Shown one piece after another: positions 1-8,046 of a DNA stretch of 35,965 nt. The DNA is taken from positions 1 through 35,965 of the forward strand of contig JAVBLT010000015.1 in the NCBI GenBank assembly GCA_031553315.1, given 5' to 3'. The notes beneath the pieces are model-generated. The model ran no database searches. It was not told where the DNA came from and was given only the letters and a program-made list of their open reading frames with translations. Source of the DNA: JAVBLT01 sp031553315 (lineage in GTDB: Bacteria; Verrucomicrobiota; Kiritimatiellia; RFP12; DVOR01). The position numbers and the translations under genes were made by a program. Position 1 is the stretch's first letter, and every line of letters begins with the position of its first letter.

Positions 1-1
1 T

Positions 2-704
2 GATGCGACTTTGAATCAACTCATTGAAATAACGAATATTAAATGCTCCGTGCCCACATTGAGCAAAACGCTCAAGCGCCTCGATTGGCGCTTTAAAAAA
101 AACGCTTCAACCCCAGGAACAACAACGCGAGGACGTTCAGAAGAAGCGTAAGCTCTGGTTTGAGTTGCTTCCCGCGCTGGATCCCGAGCGTTTGATTTTC
201 CTGGACGAATCCAGCGCGAAAACCAATATGACCCGCCTTCGGGGGTGGGTGCAGGGCGGCAATCGCCTTTTTGCACACGCTCCGCACGGGCATGGGCGTA
301 CGACCACCCTGATTGGAGCGGTGTGGCTGGATGGTTCAACGGCTGTGATGGAGCTGCCGGGAGCCATGAATGGCGCTGCGTTTCGCGCTTATGTTGAACA
401 CATTTTATCACCCAAATTACGCCCGGGCGATGTCGTTGTGATGGACAATCTCAGCACGCATTTTGATGTTCATGCGCGAAATCTGATTGAAGGCCGTGGT
501 GCCCGCGTTCTTTTTCTTCCGCCTTACAGCCCCGATCTCAACCCGATTGAGAAGATGTGGAGCAAGGTCAAAACAACGCTCCGGCGCTTGGCAGCCAGAA
601 CGAAGGAATGGTTGTCGGCGGCAATTACGGAAGCGATTGCAGGCATTAAGCAGAACGATACCAAAGGATTTTTCGAATCATGCTACATTAGGAAAATTCA
701 TTAG
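2..704 (+). CDS. IS630-family transposase, 5'-truncated by window edge, in two frames
   Basis: DDE transposase that would cut and paste the element at TA sites. The catalytic part is read from the frame open at 63-704 and shows the three acidic positions in their family context: LDESSAKTNMTRLRGW, VVMDNLSTH and LPPYSPDLNPIEKMW. The upstream helix-turn-helix part is in a different frame (2-151, including LSKTLKRLDWRFKK). The two frames meet around a run of eight A at 95-102; removing one A would give a continuous WRFKKTLQPQE, the usual join in this family. Either expression needs a +1 shift or transcriptional slippage, or the copy is dead. No ATG begins the second frame near its 5' end; the first usable start there is TTG at 165. 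Confidence 0.85.
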
Positions 705-716
705 AAACTTGCTCTA
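691..716 (-). repeat. Right terminal inverted repeat of the IS630 element
   Basis: Read inwards from 716 the end begins TAGAGCAAGTTTC. Compared with the left end of the miniature element at 8207, 22 of 26 positions are identical (mismatches at 8, 14, 20 and 21). Shared ends imply a shared transposase. Confidence 0.75.
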
Positions 717-1646
717 AACGTAGCCGAGCTCTTTGAGGATAAAGTGGTTCTTGAACCAGTTGGGCTCCACTTTAATCGAAGAAACAATCGTGGCTTTCAC
801 GCCGAACATTTCGCCGATCTCGGGCTCGGCGGCGCGGCGCATGAAGCGGAGGGTGCGGCCTTTGGGGCCGATCACGAAACCCTTCTGTGTGGGGCGGTTC
901 ACGAAAATGGTCACGTGAATGTCCCACTGGTCGCGTTTGGGGCCGAGCTCGATGATCTGGTCGACGCGGATGCCGAGCTGGTGGGGGACTTCCTGAAAGA
1001 GTTTTTTGATGAATTTTTCGCGGATCACATCGGCAATGGCGAGCTTGCGGGGGAAATCGGTCACGATGTCTTCCGGGAAGAGGTAATCCTCGGCGGGGCG
1101 GGCGGCGGCGAAGAGTGCCTCAAGTAGCTCGGGGCAGCCCTGACCCTTGTAGGCGGAGAGGGAAAGCCAGGTCACGGGGCGGGTCTTTTCGCGCTGGGCC
1201 TGCACGGCTTCCCACATGGCGTGAAAGGGCGCGGGGTTGAAGGCGGGCGCGTCGCTCTTGTTGAGAATGAAGAACATGGGCTGATCCATGTTGACGGCGC
1301 GGCGCATCCAGCCTTCGTCTTCCATCTGCGGTTCGAGCGAAGCATCGAAAACCACCGCCACGAGGTCGGTGCTCTCTGCGGCGGTCCGGGCCATGCGGTT
1401 CATGAGGGTGCCGAGGTTGGTCTCGGCTTTGTGCAGGCCGGGGGTATCGAGAAAAACGAGCTGGCCGCGCGGTTCGGTCAGAATGCCGCGGACGGTGTTG
1501 CGGGTCGTCTGCTCCACGGGGCTGACGATGCTGACTTTTTCTTCGACCAGGCGGTTGACGAGGGTCGATTTGCCGGAGTTGGTCCGGCCCACGATGGCGA
1601 CGACCGCGCAATGCGGCCCTTGGGGCTGGGTGGTTTCTGTTTCCAT
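714..1646 (-). CDS. era: GTPase Era
   Basis: Ribosome-assembly GTPase that binds the 3' end of 16S rRNA during 30S maturation. The 310-aa protein has G1 GRTNSGKST (about residues 20-28), the TTRNTVRG switch region, G3 DTPG (67-70), G4 NKSD (129-132), and a C-terminal KH domain with VIGPKGRTLRFM. It is the last gene of the minus-strand run, 4 nt after the secreted unknown. The protein ends LKELGYV directly at the IS630 boundary, and its TAG stop is written by the end of the IS. Many Era proteins carry a few more residues after this GY motif, so the tail may have been trimmed, or the IS hit the TA of the original stop codon; the sequence cannot decide which. Confidence 0.97.
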   Translation of the reverse strand: METETTQPQGPHCAVVAIVGRTNSGKSTLVNRLVEEKVSIVSPVEQTTRNTVRGILTEPRGQLVFLDTPGLHKAETNLGTLMNRMARTAAESTDLVAVVFDASLEPQMEDEGWMRRAVNMDQPMFFILNKSDAPAFNPAPFHAMWEAVQAQREKTRPVTWLSLSAYKGQGCPELLEALFAAARPAEDYLFPEDIVTDFPRKLAIADVIREKFIKKLFQEVPHQLGIRVDQIIELGPKRDQWDIHVTIFVNRPTQKGFVIGPKGRTLRFMRRAAEPEIGEMFGVKATIVSSIKVEPNWFKNHFILKELGYV

Positions 1647-1650
1647 GCGT

Positions 1651-2379
1651 TTACTTCTTTGAAGCTCCTTTTGGCGCGGCGGCGGCTTCCGACCCTCCCG
1701 CGCTGAACGATGCCGCCCGCTCGGAGGCGATCACCGATGCCGATGACCGCAGCGACGTTGCGCTCCGATCGCCGAAGCCTGAACCCGGGGGCGCCGCCGG
1801 GCGCGGCCGCGACGCTCCCAGCCCGAACGCGGAGCCTGAGCCGCCCGCCGGCTGGGCGGTTCTGCCGGAGAAGAAATTGTACCCCTTCGAAATCTCCGGC
1901 GATTTCATGGAGGGCGCGCCGGGATAACGGAAGGCGGGGCTGATCGCCTGATCCTGCACGGTGAGCATGTCGAGCGGGTTGGAAGATTGCGTGATGTCGG
2001 CCGGTTTCGCGGAGCGGGAGGGAATGGGCGATGCGAAAGGCGTCGGCGCCAGCGCGGGCATGTCGGGGAGCCTGGCGCCGTTGGGCGCGGGCGAACGGTT
2101 GAGCAGGTGGCGCAGATCGGCGAGCGCCTGCTCGTTGCCGTTGGCGCGGCGGCTATACGCGTCTTCCTTTTGGATGACGGGCGCCTGTTTGACGGCCTGT
2201 TCGCCGCCGTCGCGGTAAAAATCCTTCACGTCGTCAAACGTGAGGGGGCCGCCCTTGTTGTAGGCGTCGAGCCCTTTTCCGTAGAGGAGGTTGGGGTTGA
2301 TGTTGGCGGGGATGTTGTTTTGGGCGTGCAGGGCGGCGGCCGCGAAACCGATCAGTAAAACAGTGCGTGCTTTCATCAT
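1651..2379 (-). CDS. Secreted low-complexity protein of unknown function
   Basis: The 242-aa product starts with a signal peptide (TVLLIGFAAAALHAQ; cleavage likely after HA or HAQ), followed by a more ordered region to about residue 95 and then a long Pro/Ala/Ser/Gly-rich, probably disordered tail ending in lysines. No domain is recognised. The ATG overlaps the TGA of dsbD (ATGA), with AGGAG just upstream inside dsbD, so translation is probably coupled. A second in-frame ATG lies at 2376. Its position after dsbD suggests a periplasmic or envelope role, but nothing in the sequence shows a function. Confidence 0.7.
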   Translation of the reverse strand: MMKARTVLLIGFAAAALHAQNNIPANINPNLLYGKGLDAYNKGGPLTFDDVKDFYRDGGEQAVKQAPVIQKEDAYSRRANGNEQALADLRHLLNRSPAPNGARLPDMPALAPTPFASPIPSRSAKPADITQSSNPLDMLTVQDQAISPAFRYPGAPSMKSPEISKGYNFFSGRTAQPAGGSGSAFGLGASRPRPAAPPGSGFGDRSATSLRSSASVIASERAASFSAGGSEAAAAPKGASKK

Positions 2380-3935
2380 TGGATCTCCTTTCCGGGCGTG
2401 AGGATGAGGAATCCCGGGAGCCCTGAGATGGAGAAGGCGTCGAGCATGGCCTTGGCGGAGCCTTCGTTGGGGCGCTCGGCCTGAACGTTGACCACGATGG
2501 AACCGGCCAGTGCGGCTTTCACGCGTTCATTGCGGAAGGTGGTCTTCTCCATGGCGAGACAATTCTTGCACCATGTGGCCCAAAAGTCAACGACAAGCAT
2601 TTTATTTTCCGCCTTTGCCTGTTCCACCGCCTTCTCCCACGCCGCGCGGTCGCCGGCGGAAAAGGCGTTTTCGGAAGCGGTTTCGGCAGGCTTGGCCGTG
2701 AAGCCCTCAAACGCGGTTTTGCCATACCACAGCGCCAGGAGAATGAGCAGCGCGCCGAAGATCTGCTTCACGCGCACCATCCACATGCCCGGCCTGGGCG
2801 CGATGGAAAGCCCTGCGCCGGCAATCGGCCACGGCAGCGCCATGCCCAGCCCCAGCAGAAACGGCAGCAGCAGCGCTGCGGTGCGGCCCTGAGCATAGTA
2901 GGCGCCGGTGAGCAGCAGCACCGCCAGCACCACTGGCGCCACGCAGGCTCCCGCCAGCAGCGCGCTCACCGCCCCGGTCGCAAAGGCGGCGGCAATTCCC
3001 TGTTTTTGCTTCGCGGGGTCGGGCGATGAAAAACGGCTGAAATCAATAAAAAACAAATCGAAAAGCGAGAGCGCCAAAACCGCAAACAACGCCGCCACGC
3101 CCAGATTGAACCACGGCGAGGCCTGAATCGCGCCGAAAAAGCCGCCGGTCAGCACCACCGCAAGCCCGAGCGAGCCGTAGACCGCCGCAATGCCCAGCCC
3201 GTAGGCGCCGCCGCGAATCGCGCCCTGGATCCGCCGCCCTTTCCCGCCGCCCGCGCCGATAATCGCGAGGCTCACCGGGATCATCGGCAGCACGCAGGGC
3301 GTGAGGTTGAGCAACACTCCCCCCAGCAGCACAAAGAAGAGCGCCAGCCAGAGGCCGCGCTGGCGCACAAACTCCGCAGGGTCGCTCAAAAAACCTTTAA
3401 AACCGGTGGCGGAGGCGGTATCGCCCTTCAGAAAGGCGAGAAATTCATCGGCGTTCATGTAGCCGCCGCCGGTGCGCACGGAAAAGCCTTCGGGAACCCA
3501 CGCGGCGGGATCGGAGGGGGCGGCGGGGGGTGTTTCGATCAGCGCCACGTTCCCCAAGGCATCGGCGCTGTAGGCCAGGGTCTTGGGGAGATGGCACTGG
3601 TCGGCGTCGCACGCCTGGTAGCTCACCGAAAAAGCGAAGGGCGGGGAAACTCTGTAATGGAAAAACACGGCGCCTTCATAAGCGGCGATTTCACCGCCGG
3701 TCAGCGCGTCGGGAATCATCGCCGGGGGCGAGGCCTCAAGGGGGGAAACGGTCTGGCCGTTGACGGCGACCGCGAACCCTTCCCGATACACGTGCCCGCC
3801 CGGTGGCAGCGAAAACGCGACTTCCAGCACATCGCCCTTCATGACGCAAACCGGCAAAAAGGCCTCTTCCCGCGCGAAAAGCGGCGCAAGAAAAAAAGAG
3901 GCGGCAAGGAGAAACAGGGATGTGAGGCGATTCAT
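2376..3935 (-). CDS. dsbD: Thiol:disulfide interchange protein DsbD
   Basis: Carries electrons from cytoplasmic thioredoxin across the inner membrane to periplasmic thiol proteins. The 519-aa protein has a signal peptide (LTSLFLLAASFFLAPLFA), an N-terminal DsbD-alpha-like domain with a Cys pair (ACDADQC), a multi-span membrane domain with the two transport cysteines in NLTPCVLPM and GACVAPVVL, and a C-terminal thioredoxin domain with WATWCKNC and cis-proline GLPG. I chose ATG 3935 because GGAG lies 8 nt upstream; the frame is open further, but only into the end of tlyA. The thioredoxin domain stops soon after the GLPG loop (ILTPGKEIQ), roughly 20 residues earlier than in typical DsbD, so its last strand and helix appear missing. 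Confidence 0.93.
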   Translation of the reverse strand: MNRLTSLFLLAASFFLAPLFAREEAFLPVCVMKGDVLEVAFSLPPGGHVYREGFAVAVNGQTVSPLEASPPAMIPDALTGGEIAAYEGAVFFHYRVSPPFAFSVSYQACDADQCHLPKTLAYSADALGNVALIETPPAAPSDPAAWVPEGFSVRTGGGYMNADEFLAFLKGDTASATGFKGFLSDPAEFVRQRGLWLALFFVLLGGVLLNLTPCVLPMIPVSLAIIGAGGGKGRRIQGAIRGGAYGLGIAAVYGSLGLAVVLTGGFFGAIQASPWFNLGVAALFAVLALSLFDLFFIDFSRFSSPDPAKQKQGIAAAFATGAVSALLAGACVAPVVLAVLLLTGAYYAQGRTAALLLPFLLGLGMALPWPIAGAGLSIAPRPGMWMVRVKQIFGALLILLALWYGKTAFEGFTAKPAETASENAFSAGDRAAWEKAVEQAKAENKMLVVDFWATWCKNCLAMEKTTFRNERVKAALAGSIVVNVQAERPNEGSAKAMLDAFSISGLPGFLILTPGKEIQ

Positions 3936-3949
3936 GAACAACACTCCTT

Positions 3950-4681
3950 TCACGGGGTTCGCCACCAGGCGAGGAACTCCACGTTGCCCTCGGGGCCCAA
4001 AAGCGGCGACTGTTCCACGCCGAGCCAGGCGAGGCCGAGCTCTTCCACGCCGAAGCGCCGGATCTTTTCGACGACCTCTTCGCGCACCGCCGCCTCGCGC
4101 ACCACGCCGCCGGGAACCCGATCGCGCCCCGCCTCAAACTGCGGCTTGATGAGCGAAACGATCTCAGACCCCGGCGCGAGCACCGCTTTCATCGGCGGGA
4201 GGATCAGTGTGAGCGAGATGAAGGACACATCGGTCACGCCGAAGCACGGGACTTCGGGCAAATCGGAGGGCTGGAGGTAGCGGGCGTTGAACTGCTCTTT
4301 GACCCACACGCGCGGATCGCTCCGCAGGCGGTAGTGAAGCTGATTGGTGCCCACGTCGACCGCCAGCACGCGGGCGGCGCCGCGCTGGAGGAGGCAATCG
4401 GTGAAGCCGCCGGTGGAGGAGCCCACGTCGAGGCAGATTTTTCCGGCCACATCGAGCGGGAAGGCGGCGAAGGCGCCTTCGAGCTTTTCGCCGCCGCGGC
4501 TCACAAAGCGGGGTCTGGCGGCGAGGGTGAGCTCGGAACCGGCATCGATCCTGTGGCCGGGCTTGGTGGCGGGGTGGCCGCCCACGCGTACGCCGCCGGC
4601 CATAATCAGGCGCTGGGCGAGCTCGCGGCTCTCGACAAGACCGCGGGCGACCAGCAGGGTATCGAGGCGTTCTTTAGCCAT
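3950..4681 (-). CDS. tlyA: TlyA-family RNA methyltransferase (hemolysin A family)
   Basis: S4-domain plus FtsJ-like methyltransferase; characterised TlyA enzymes 2'-O-methylate rRNA using SAM. The 243-aa protein starts MAKERLDTLLVARGL, the usual S4 beginning, so the open frame upstream of this ATG is ignored. The SAM-binding segment is LDVGSSTGGFTDCLL and a late LIKPQFEAGR motif matches the family. The start overlaps the TAA of the M42 peptidase gene (TAATG), and the 3' end carries the dsbD ribosome binding site 14 nt before the next start, which indicates an operon. Confidence 0.93.
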   Translation of the reverse strand: MAKERLDTLLVARGLVESRELAQRLIMAGGVRVGGHPATKPGHRIDAGSELTLAARPRFVSRGGEKLEGAFAAFPLDVAGKICLDVGSSTGGFTDCLLQRGAARVLAVDVGTNQLHYRLRSDPRVWVKEQFNARYLQPSDLPEVPCFGVTDVSFISLTLILPPMKAVLAPGSEIVSLIKPQFEAGRDRVPGGVVREAAVREEVVEKIRRFGVEELGLAWLGVEQSPLLGPEGNVEFLAWWRTP

Positions 4682-5640
4682 TAGAGCACCTGAACCAGCG
4701 CCTCGATCGCGGGTTTCCACTGTGCGAAATCATCCGTATGCGCCGTTTCGAGCGGGGAGTGGTTGCCGCCGGTGGGCAGCAGCAGCGGCAAAACCGGGGC
4801 GGGCAGCCCCTGTTGGGGAAAGGCTTTGGCATCGGTGCCGCTGTAGTTGTACACCTCGAGCTGAACGGGGGCGGCGGCGAGGCAGCGGTCGCGCAAGGCG
4901 GGGCTGAGCACCGCGGAGGCGTCGCTGAGGGTGAGCACGGGGCCGCGGCCGAGGATCACGCGCTGGGCGGCGGAGGCGTAGGTGGCGTCGAGCGCCACCA
5001 CAACGTCGGGCCGGGTCTGGCGGGCGAGCACGGCGGCGCCGAAGCCGTTGACCTCTTCGAGGGCGGTCACGCCGAGGATCACATCGAAGCGGTCGTTGAG
5101 CGGGGAGGCCTCGTTGAACCACTGCGCCAAAAGGGCGCAACCGAGGCGGTTGTCGAGAAAGGGCGATTCGATCACGCCGTCTTCGCGCACGCGAAAGCGC
5201 TTCGGCCAGCAGATGCGGTCGCCGGGGCGGATCCGGGCGGGCGCGGCATCTTCCGGGCGCAGCTCGCAGATCAGCGGCTCGGCGCGAGTCCACTCCTCGC
5301 CGGGATCCTCAATGGTCACGGGCCAGAGGCCGGTGCGGGTTTTGAGCGCGGCGGGCTGACGGCCTTCGAAATGCGGGGCGCCGAGGGTCACGATTTTCAG
5401 CCGGTTGCCTTCGGGCGGCTCGCTCACGGTGAAGCCGGGCGAATCGGCGTGGGCGGTCAAAAGCAAAACGGGTTTCCCTGCGGGTGGGCGGCGGGCCGTG
5501 GCGGCATAGGCGCCGATCCGTGAAACCGAAAGCCCCTGCTTTTCCCAGGCAGAGGCGAGCAAGTCAAACACTTCGCCTTCGTCGCCCGGTGTGCTGTGGC
5601 AGGCGCAGAGGCGCTCCAGCAGGGCGCTATTGAGCAACAT
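4681..5640 (-). CDS. M42-family metallopeptidase (glutamyl aminopeptidase/cellulase M type)
   Basis: Predicted cytosolic dinuclear-metal aminopeptidase of 319 aa. The metal ligands and catalytic residues are visible in order: TAHADSPGF (His and Asp), SPFLDNRLGC (bridging Asp), TALEEVNGFG (catalytic Glu pair), VALDAT (Asp), and NHSPLETAH near the C terminus (His). No signal peptide is present. It overlaps the preceding 143-aa gene by 14 nt and the following tlyA start by 1 nt. The substrate is unknown; M42 enzymes usually trim oligopeptides. Confidence 0.88.
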   Translation of the reverse strand: MLLNSALLERLCACHSTPGDEGEVFDLLASAWEKQGLSVSRIGAYAATARRPPAGKPVLLLTAHADSPGFTVSEPPEGNRLKIVTLGAPHFEGRQPAALKTRTGLWPVTIEDPGEEWTRAEPLICELRPEDAAPARIRPGDRICWPKRFRVREDGVIESPFLDNRLGCALLAQWFNEASPLNDRFDVILGVTALEEVNGFGAAVLARQTRPDVVVALDATYASAAQRVILGRGPVLTLSDASAVLSPALRDRCLAAAPVQLEVYNYSGTDAKAFPQQGLPAPVLPLLLPTGGNHSPLETAHTDDFAQWKPAIEALVQVL

Positions 5641-6058
5641 TGGTCACCATGCGGTAGTAGTAGAGAAAGGCTTCGATGATGTCGCGCTGGGTGATGTCGG
5701 CCATGGTGTATTCGGCGCCTTCGGGGCGGAACATGCCTTCGTAGCGCACGATGCGCTGATTGCGGAAGATGCGCACCTCCGCGCGGGGCAGAATGCCGCT
5801 GTTGACGAAGTGCCTCACGATGCGGAAGGAGATTTCCTCGATGCCCGCATCGCGCTTCACGCTGAGAATGGTCGAAGCGGGGGCCTCGCGCAGCACGGCG
5901 TCGCGCCCGAGCCGCACGAGTTCATCGGCGATTTGCTGAAGAGCGGGCGCGGCCACGTTTTTGAGGAAGCGCTCGAACATGGCGTTTTCCTTTTCGGCCC
6001 GCGTGCTGCGCTGCACGCCGGAAAGGATGTTTTCGAGCTCTTTTTTCCACTCTTCCAT
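5627..6058 (-). CDS. Conserved-looking protein of unknown function (143 aa)
   Basis: Soluble 143-aa protein with a charged helical first half (MEEWKKELENILSG through IADELVRLGRD) and a mixed second half (EISFRIVRHFVNSG, AEVRIFRNQRIVRYEG, ending IIEAFLYYYRMVTNVAQ). I do not recognise a family. The start at 6058 is chosen because GGAGG lies 5-9 nt upstream (6064-6068). An alternative ATG at 6070 overlaps the DUF1015 stop (ATGA) but lacks a good ribosome binding site. The same frame stays open far upstream, but that part is a shadow of the DUF1015 gene. Confidence 0.7.
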   Translation of the reverse strand: MEEWKKELENILSGVQRSTRAEKENAMFERFLKNVAAPALQQIADELVRLGRDAVLREAPASTILSVKRDAGIEEISFRIVRHFVNSGILPRAEVRIFRNQRIVRYEGMFRPEGAEYTMADITQRDIIEAFLYYYRMVTNVAQ

Positions 6059-6069
6059 AGAAACCTCCA

Positions 6070-7290
6070 TCAGTCCAACAGGTGCACCAGCAGGCCCGAG
6101 CGCAGTTTCGGCTCGAACCAGGTGCTTTTCGGCGGCATGATCTGGCCGGCGTCGGCAATGGCCATCATCTGCTCCACCGTTACGGGATACAGCGCGAAAG
6201 CGACCTGGGCTTTGCCGGAATCGACCAGGCGGGTCAGCTCGCCGGCGCCGCGGATTCCGCCGGTGAAGGCGATGCGCGGGCTGGTGCGCGGGTCGTCGAT
6301 TCCCAGCACCGGCGCGAAGAGGCGGTCTTGAAGGACCGACACATCGAGGCGGCTCACGGGATCCGTATCGGGCTCGGGCCAGCGCAGGCGGTGCCAGCGG
6401 CCGCCGAGATACATCGCGCAGGAGCAGGGCTCGAGCCCGGAGGCATCGGCGGCGGGCTCCAGCGCGAAACGCGCGGCGGCTTCTTTCAAAAAGGCTTCGG
6501 GCGAGAGGCCGTTGAGGTCGGCGATCACGCGGTTGTAGGGCAGCACATTCAGCTGCGAGGCGGGGAAGTTCACGGCGAGGAACCAGTTGAACTCCTCTTC
6601 GCCGGTATAGCTTCCCGCGGCCTTGCGGCGCTCTTCGCCGGCGCGCACGGAGGCGGCGGCGCGGTGGTGGCCGTCGGCAATATACGAAACGGGCACGCCT
6701 TTGAACGCCTCGACCCACGGAGCGGGATCGCCGGGAGCGCGCCAAACGGTGTGGCGCACGCCGTCGGCGGCGGTGAAATCGTAGAGCGGGGCGCCGGCGC
6801 AGGCGAGCTCCGTCATGGCGGTCAGCGCGGGGCGGTCGCGGTAGGTCAGGAACACGGGGCCGCTGTTGGCGTTGAGGGTGAGGCAATGGCGGGTGCGGTC
6901 GTCTTCCTTATCCTGGCGGGTCTTCTCGTGGCGGAGGATGACGGCGTTGCGGTAGTCGTCGATCGAGCAGCAGGCGACGACGCCGGTCTGGCTGTGCGCG
7001 CCCATCACCTGCCGGTAAAGGTAAACGGCGGGATCGGCTTCCTGGAAGAAGACGCCTTCGGCGACAAAGCGGTCGAGGGCGGCGGCGCCGGCGGCGTAGA
7101 CTTCGGCGGCGTGAATATCGACCGTTTCGGGAAGATCCACTTCGGGGCGCGACACGTGAAGAAAGCTCAGCGGGTTGTCCCGCGTGAGCTGGCGCGCTTC
7201 GGTCGTATCGACCACATCATACGGAACGGCCGCCACTCGGGCGGCCTGTTCGGGTTGCGGGCGCAAGGCCCTGAAAGGTCTGATCTGCAT
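6070..7290 (-). CDS. DUF1015 family protein
   Basis: The 406-aa protein has the hallmarks of the DUF1015 family: the N-terminal MQIRPFRALRPQPEQA and VAAVPYDVVD, the LSFLHVSRPE segment, and the central YIADGHHRAAASVRA motif. No biochemical function is assigned here. The GHHR motif resembles the nucleotide-binding GxxR box of ParB-like folds, which is an analogy only. It begins 9 nt after the stop of the surface repeat gene; the immediate upstream sequence (CCCTTTTT) is a poor ribosome binding site, so translation may be coupled. Confidence 0.85.
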   Translation of the reverse strand: MQIRPFRALRPQPEQAARVAAVPYDVVDTTEARQLTRDNPLSFLHVSRPEVDLPETVDIHAAEVYAAGAAALDRFVAEGVFFQEADPAVYLYRQVMGAHSQTGVVACCSIDDYRNAVILRHEKTRQDKEDDRTRHCLTLNANSGPVFLTYRDRPALTAMTELACAGAPLYDFTAADGVRHTVWRAPGDPAPWVEAFKGVPVSYIADGHHRAAASVRAGEERRKAAGSYTGEEEFNWFLAVNFPASQLNVLPYNRVIADLNGLSPEAFLKEAAARFALEPAADASGLEPCSCAMYLGGRWHRLRWPEPDTDPVSRLDVSVLQDRLFAPVLGIDDPRTSPRIAFTGGIRGAGELTRLVDSGKAQVAFALYPVTVEQMMAIADAGQIMPPKSTWFEPKLRSGLLVHLLD

Positions 7291-7299
7291 AAAAAGGGC

Positions 7300-7821
7300 T
7301 TAATAATACACATTCAGAATCGGGCAGAAGGGTACCGACGAGGACCGGATCACATTGACCAGGCCGATCTGGTAACCGTGCATGGCATCGGTGCGGTTGA
7401 TCAAACCGATCTGCACGCCCTTGGTGCTGCCCGCCACGTTGACCAGGCCAATCTGCACGCCGGTGGTCGAGGTGGTGGCGTTCCAAAGGCCAAGCTGAAG
7501 ACCGGAAAGCTCGTTGGCCTCGTTGAAAAGGGCAAGCTGGAAGGCCGCCGCCTGGTCGCGCGCGCCGCTCTTGAGGATGTTGAACTGAAAACCGTACATG
7601 TTGGTCGTGTCGCCATGCAGGCCGATATCGATGCCGGTCAGGGAGTCGCAATCGCCCCAGATGTTCAGGCGCAAGCCGATGATATCCGTTGAACGGGTGC
7701 CGTTGAACGCGAAGAAAACAGGGTCCGACGACTTTTCCGGATCCAGCGTGGGCTCAATCTGCGCGACGGCCGACCCCATCATCAACAAACTCGCGAACAT
7801 GCCATACAGTGCTTTTTTCAT
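7300..7821 (-). CDS. Secreted repeat protein (GVQIGLVN-type repeats)
   Basis: The 173-aa protein has a signal peptide (ALYGMFASLLMMGSAVAQ) and then about eight short repeats built on G-hydrophobic-Q/D-hydrophobic-G/N-L/hydrophobic: GLRLNIWG, GIDIGLHG, GFQFNILK, AFQLALFN, GLQLGLWN, GVQIGLVN, GVQIGLIN, GYQIGLVN. Alternating residues suggest a beta-solenoid or beta-barrel-like surface protein. It resembles the family named for Leptospira LA_2272, which is my best guess. ATG 7821 is preferred over the upstream TTG at 7827. It is the first gene of the run leading to era. Confidence 0.75.
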   Translation of the reverse strand: MKKALYGMFASLLMMGSAVAQIEPTLDPEKSSDPVFFAFNGTRSTDIIGLRLNIWGDCDSLTGIDIGLHGDTTNMYGFQFNILKSGARDQAAAFQLALFNEANELSGLQLGLWNATTSTTGVQIGLVNVAGSTKGVQIGLINRTDAMHGYQIGLVNVIRSSSVPFCPILNVYY

Positions 7822-7884
7822 ACGCAAAAACCCTTTTCCCTTACCGGGCGATTACCATAGCGGATTCTCCGACTATTTGTCTCC

Positions 7885-7913
7885 ACTATACCGCAACTTA
7901 TCCGCGAGTGCAA
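7885..7913 (-). promoter_or_regulatory. Sigma70-type promoter for the surface repeat-era run
   Basis: On the minus strand TTGCAC, a 17-nt spacer, then TATAGT. The predicted start near 7878 leaves a leader of about 57 nt before ATG 7821. No other clear promoter is seen before era, so this may drive all eight genes. Confidence 0.65.
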
Positions 7914-7933
7914 GCTGCTTTTACAGGAAAGTG

Positions 7934-7968
7934 AAAAACGGCGCCTATCCACTGCCGGATAGACGCCG
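7934..7968 (-). terminator. Intrinsic terminator, minus strand
   Basis: Arms 7957-7968 and 7939-7950 pair over 12 positions with one mismatch (CGGCGTCTATCC with GGATAGGCGCCG), joined by a 6-nt loop and followed by TTTTT (7934-7938). It separates the promoter at 8047-8074 and the upstream genes from the promoter at 7885-7913. Confidence 0.7.
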
Positions 7969-8040
7969 CCGCGTGTTGTGTTCTGTTGTCAGGAGATTAT
8001 CTTACATAAAGGTGTTAAAAAGTTTTATTTCTTTTCAACG
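7934..8040 (-). ncRNA. Candidate small RNA
   Basis: A good promoter (8047-8074) and an intrinsic terminator (7934-7968) on the same strand enclose about 107 nt with no plausible ORF (the only ATG is followed at once by TAA). The body is A/U-rich with short CAACA-type unpaired stretches and ends in the terminator hairpin, the usual design of a trans-acting small RNA. It matches no RNA family I recognise. It could also be only an attenuated leader of the downstream gene. Confidence 0.4.
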
Positions 8041-8046
8041 CGGCCT

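Larger units (their letters stand above)
1..716 (+). mobile_element. IS630-family insertion sequence, right-hand part (left end outside window)
   Basis: The stretch holds the 3' part of an IS630-type transposase and ends in TA at 715-716, the dinucleotide that IS630/Tc1/mariner elements duplicate on insertion. The outermost 26 bases (691-716, read inwards on the minus strand) match 22 of 26 bases at the end of the miniature element at 8207, so the right boundary is well supported. The left end and the second TA lie outside the window. The final CTA of the element doubles as the stop codon of the adjacent era gene on the other strand. Confidence 0.85.

Noticed and set aside
4679..4695. TTAGAGCACC at the peptidase-tlyA junction, resembling the TAGAGCA end
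   Set aside because: It is made by overlapping stop and start codons of two intact genes; similarity ends after seven bases and there is no inverted partner.
5627..6886. Apparent 419-aa ORF in the DUF1015 region
   Set aside because: The first two thirds overlap DUF1015 out of frame and are Arg/Pro-rich; only the 143-aa end with its own GGAGG site is credible.
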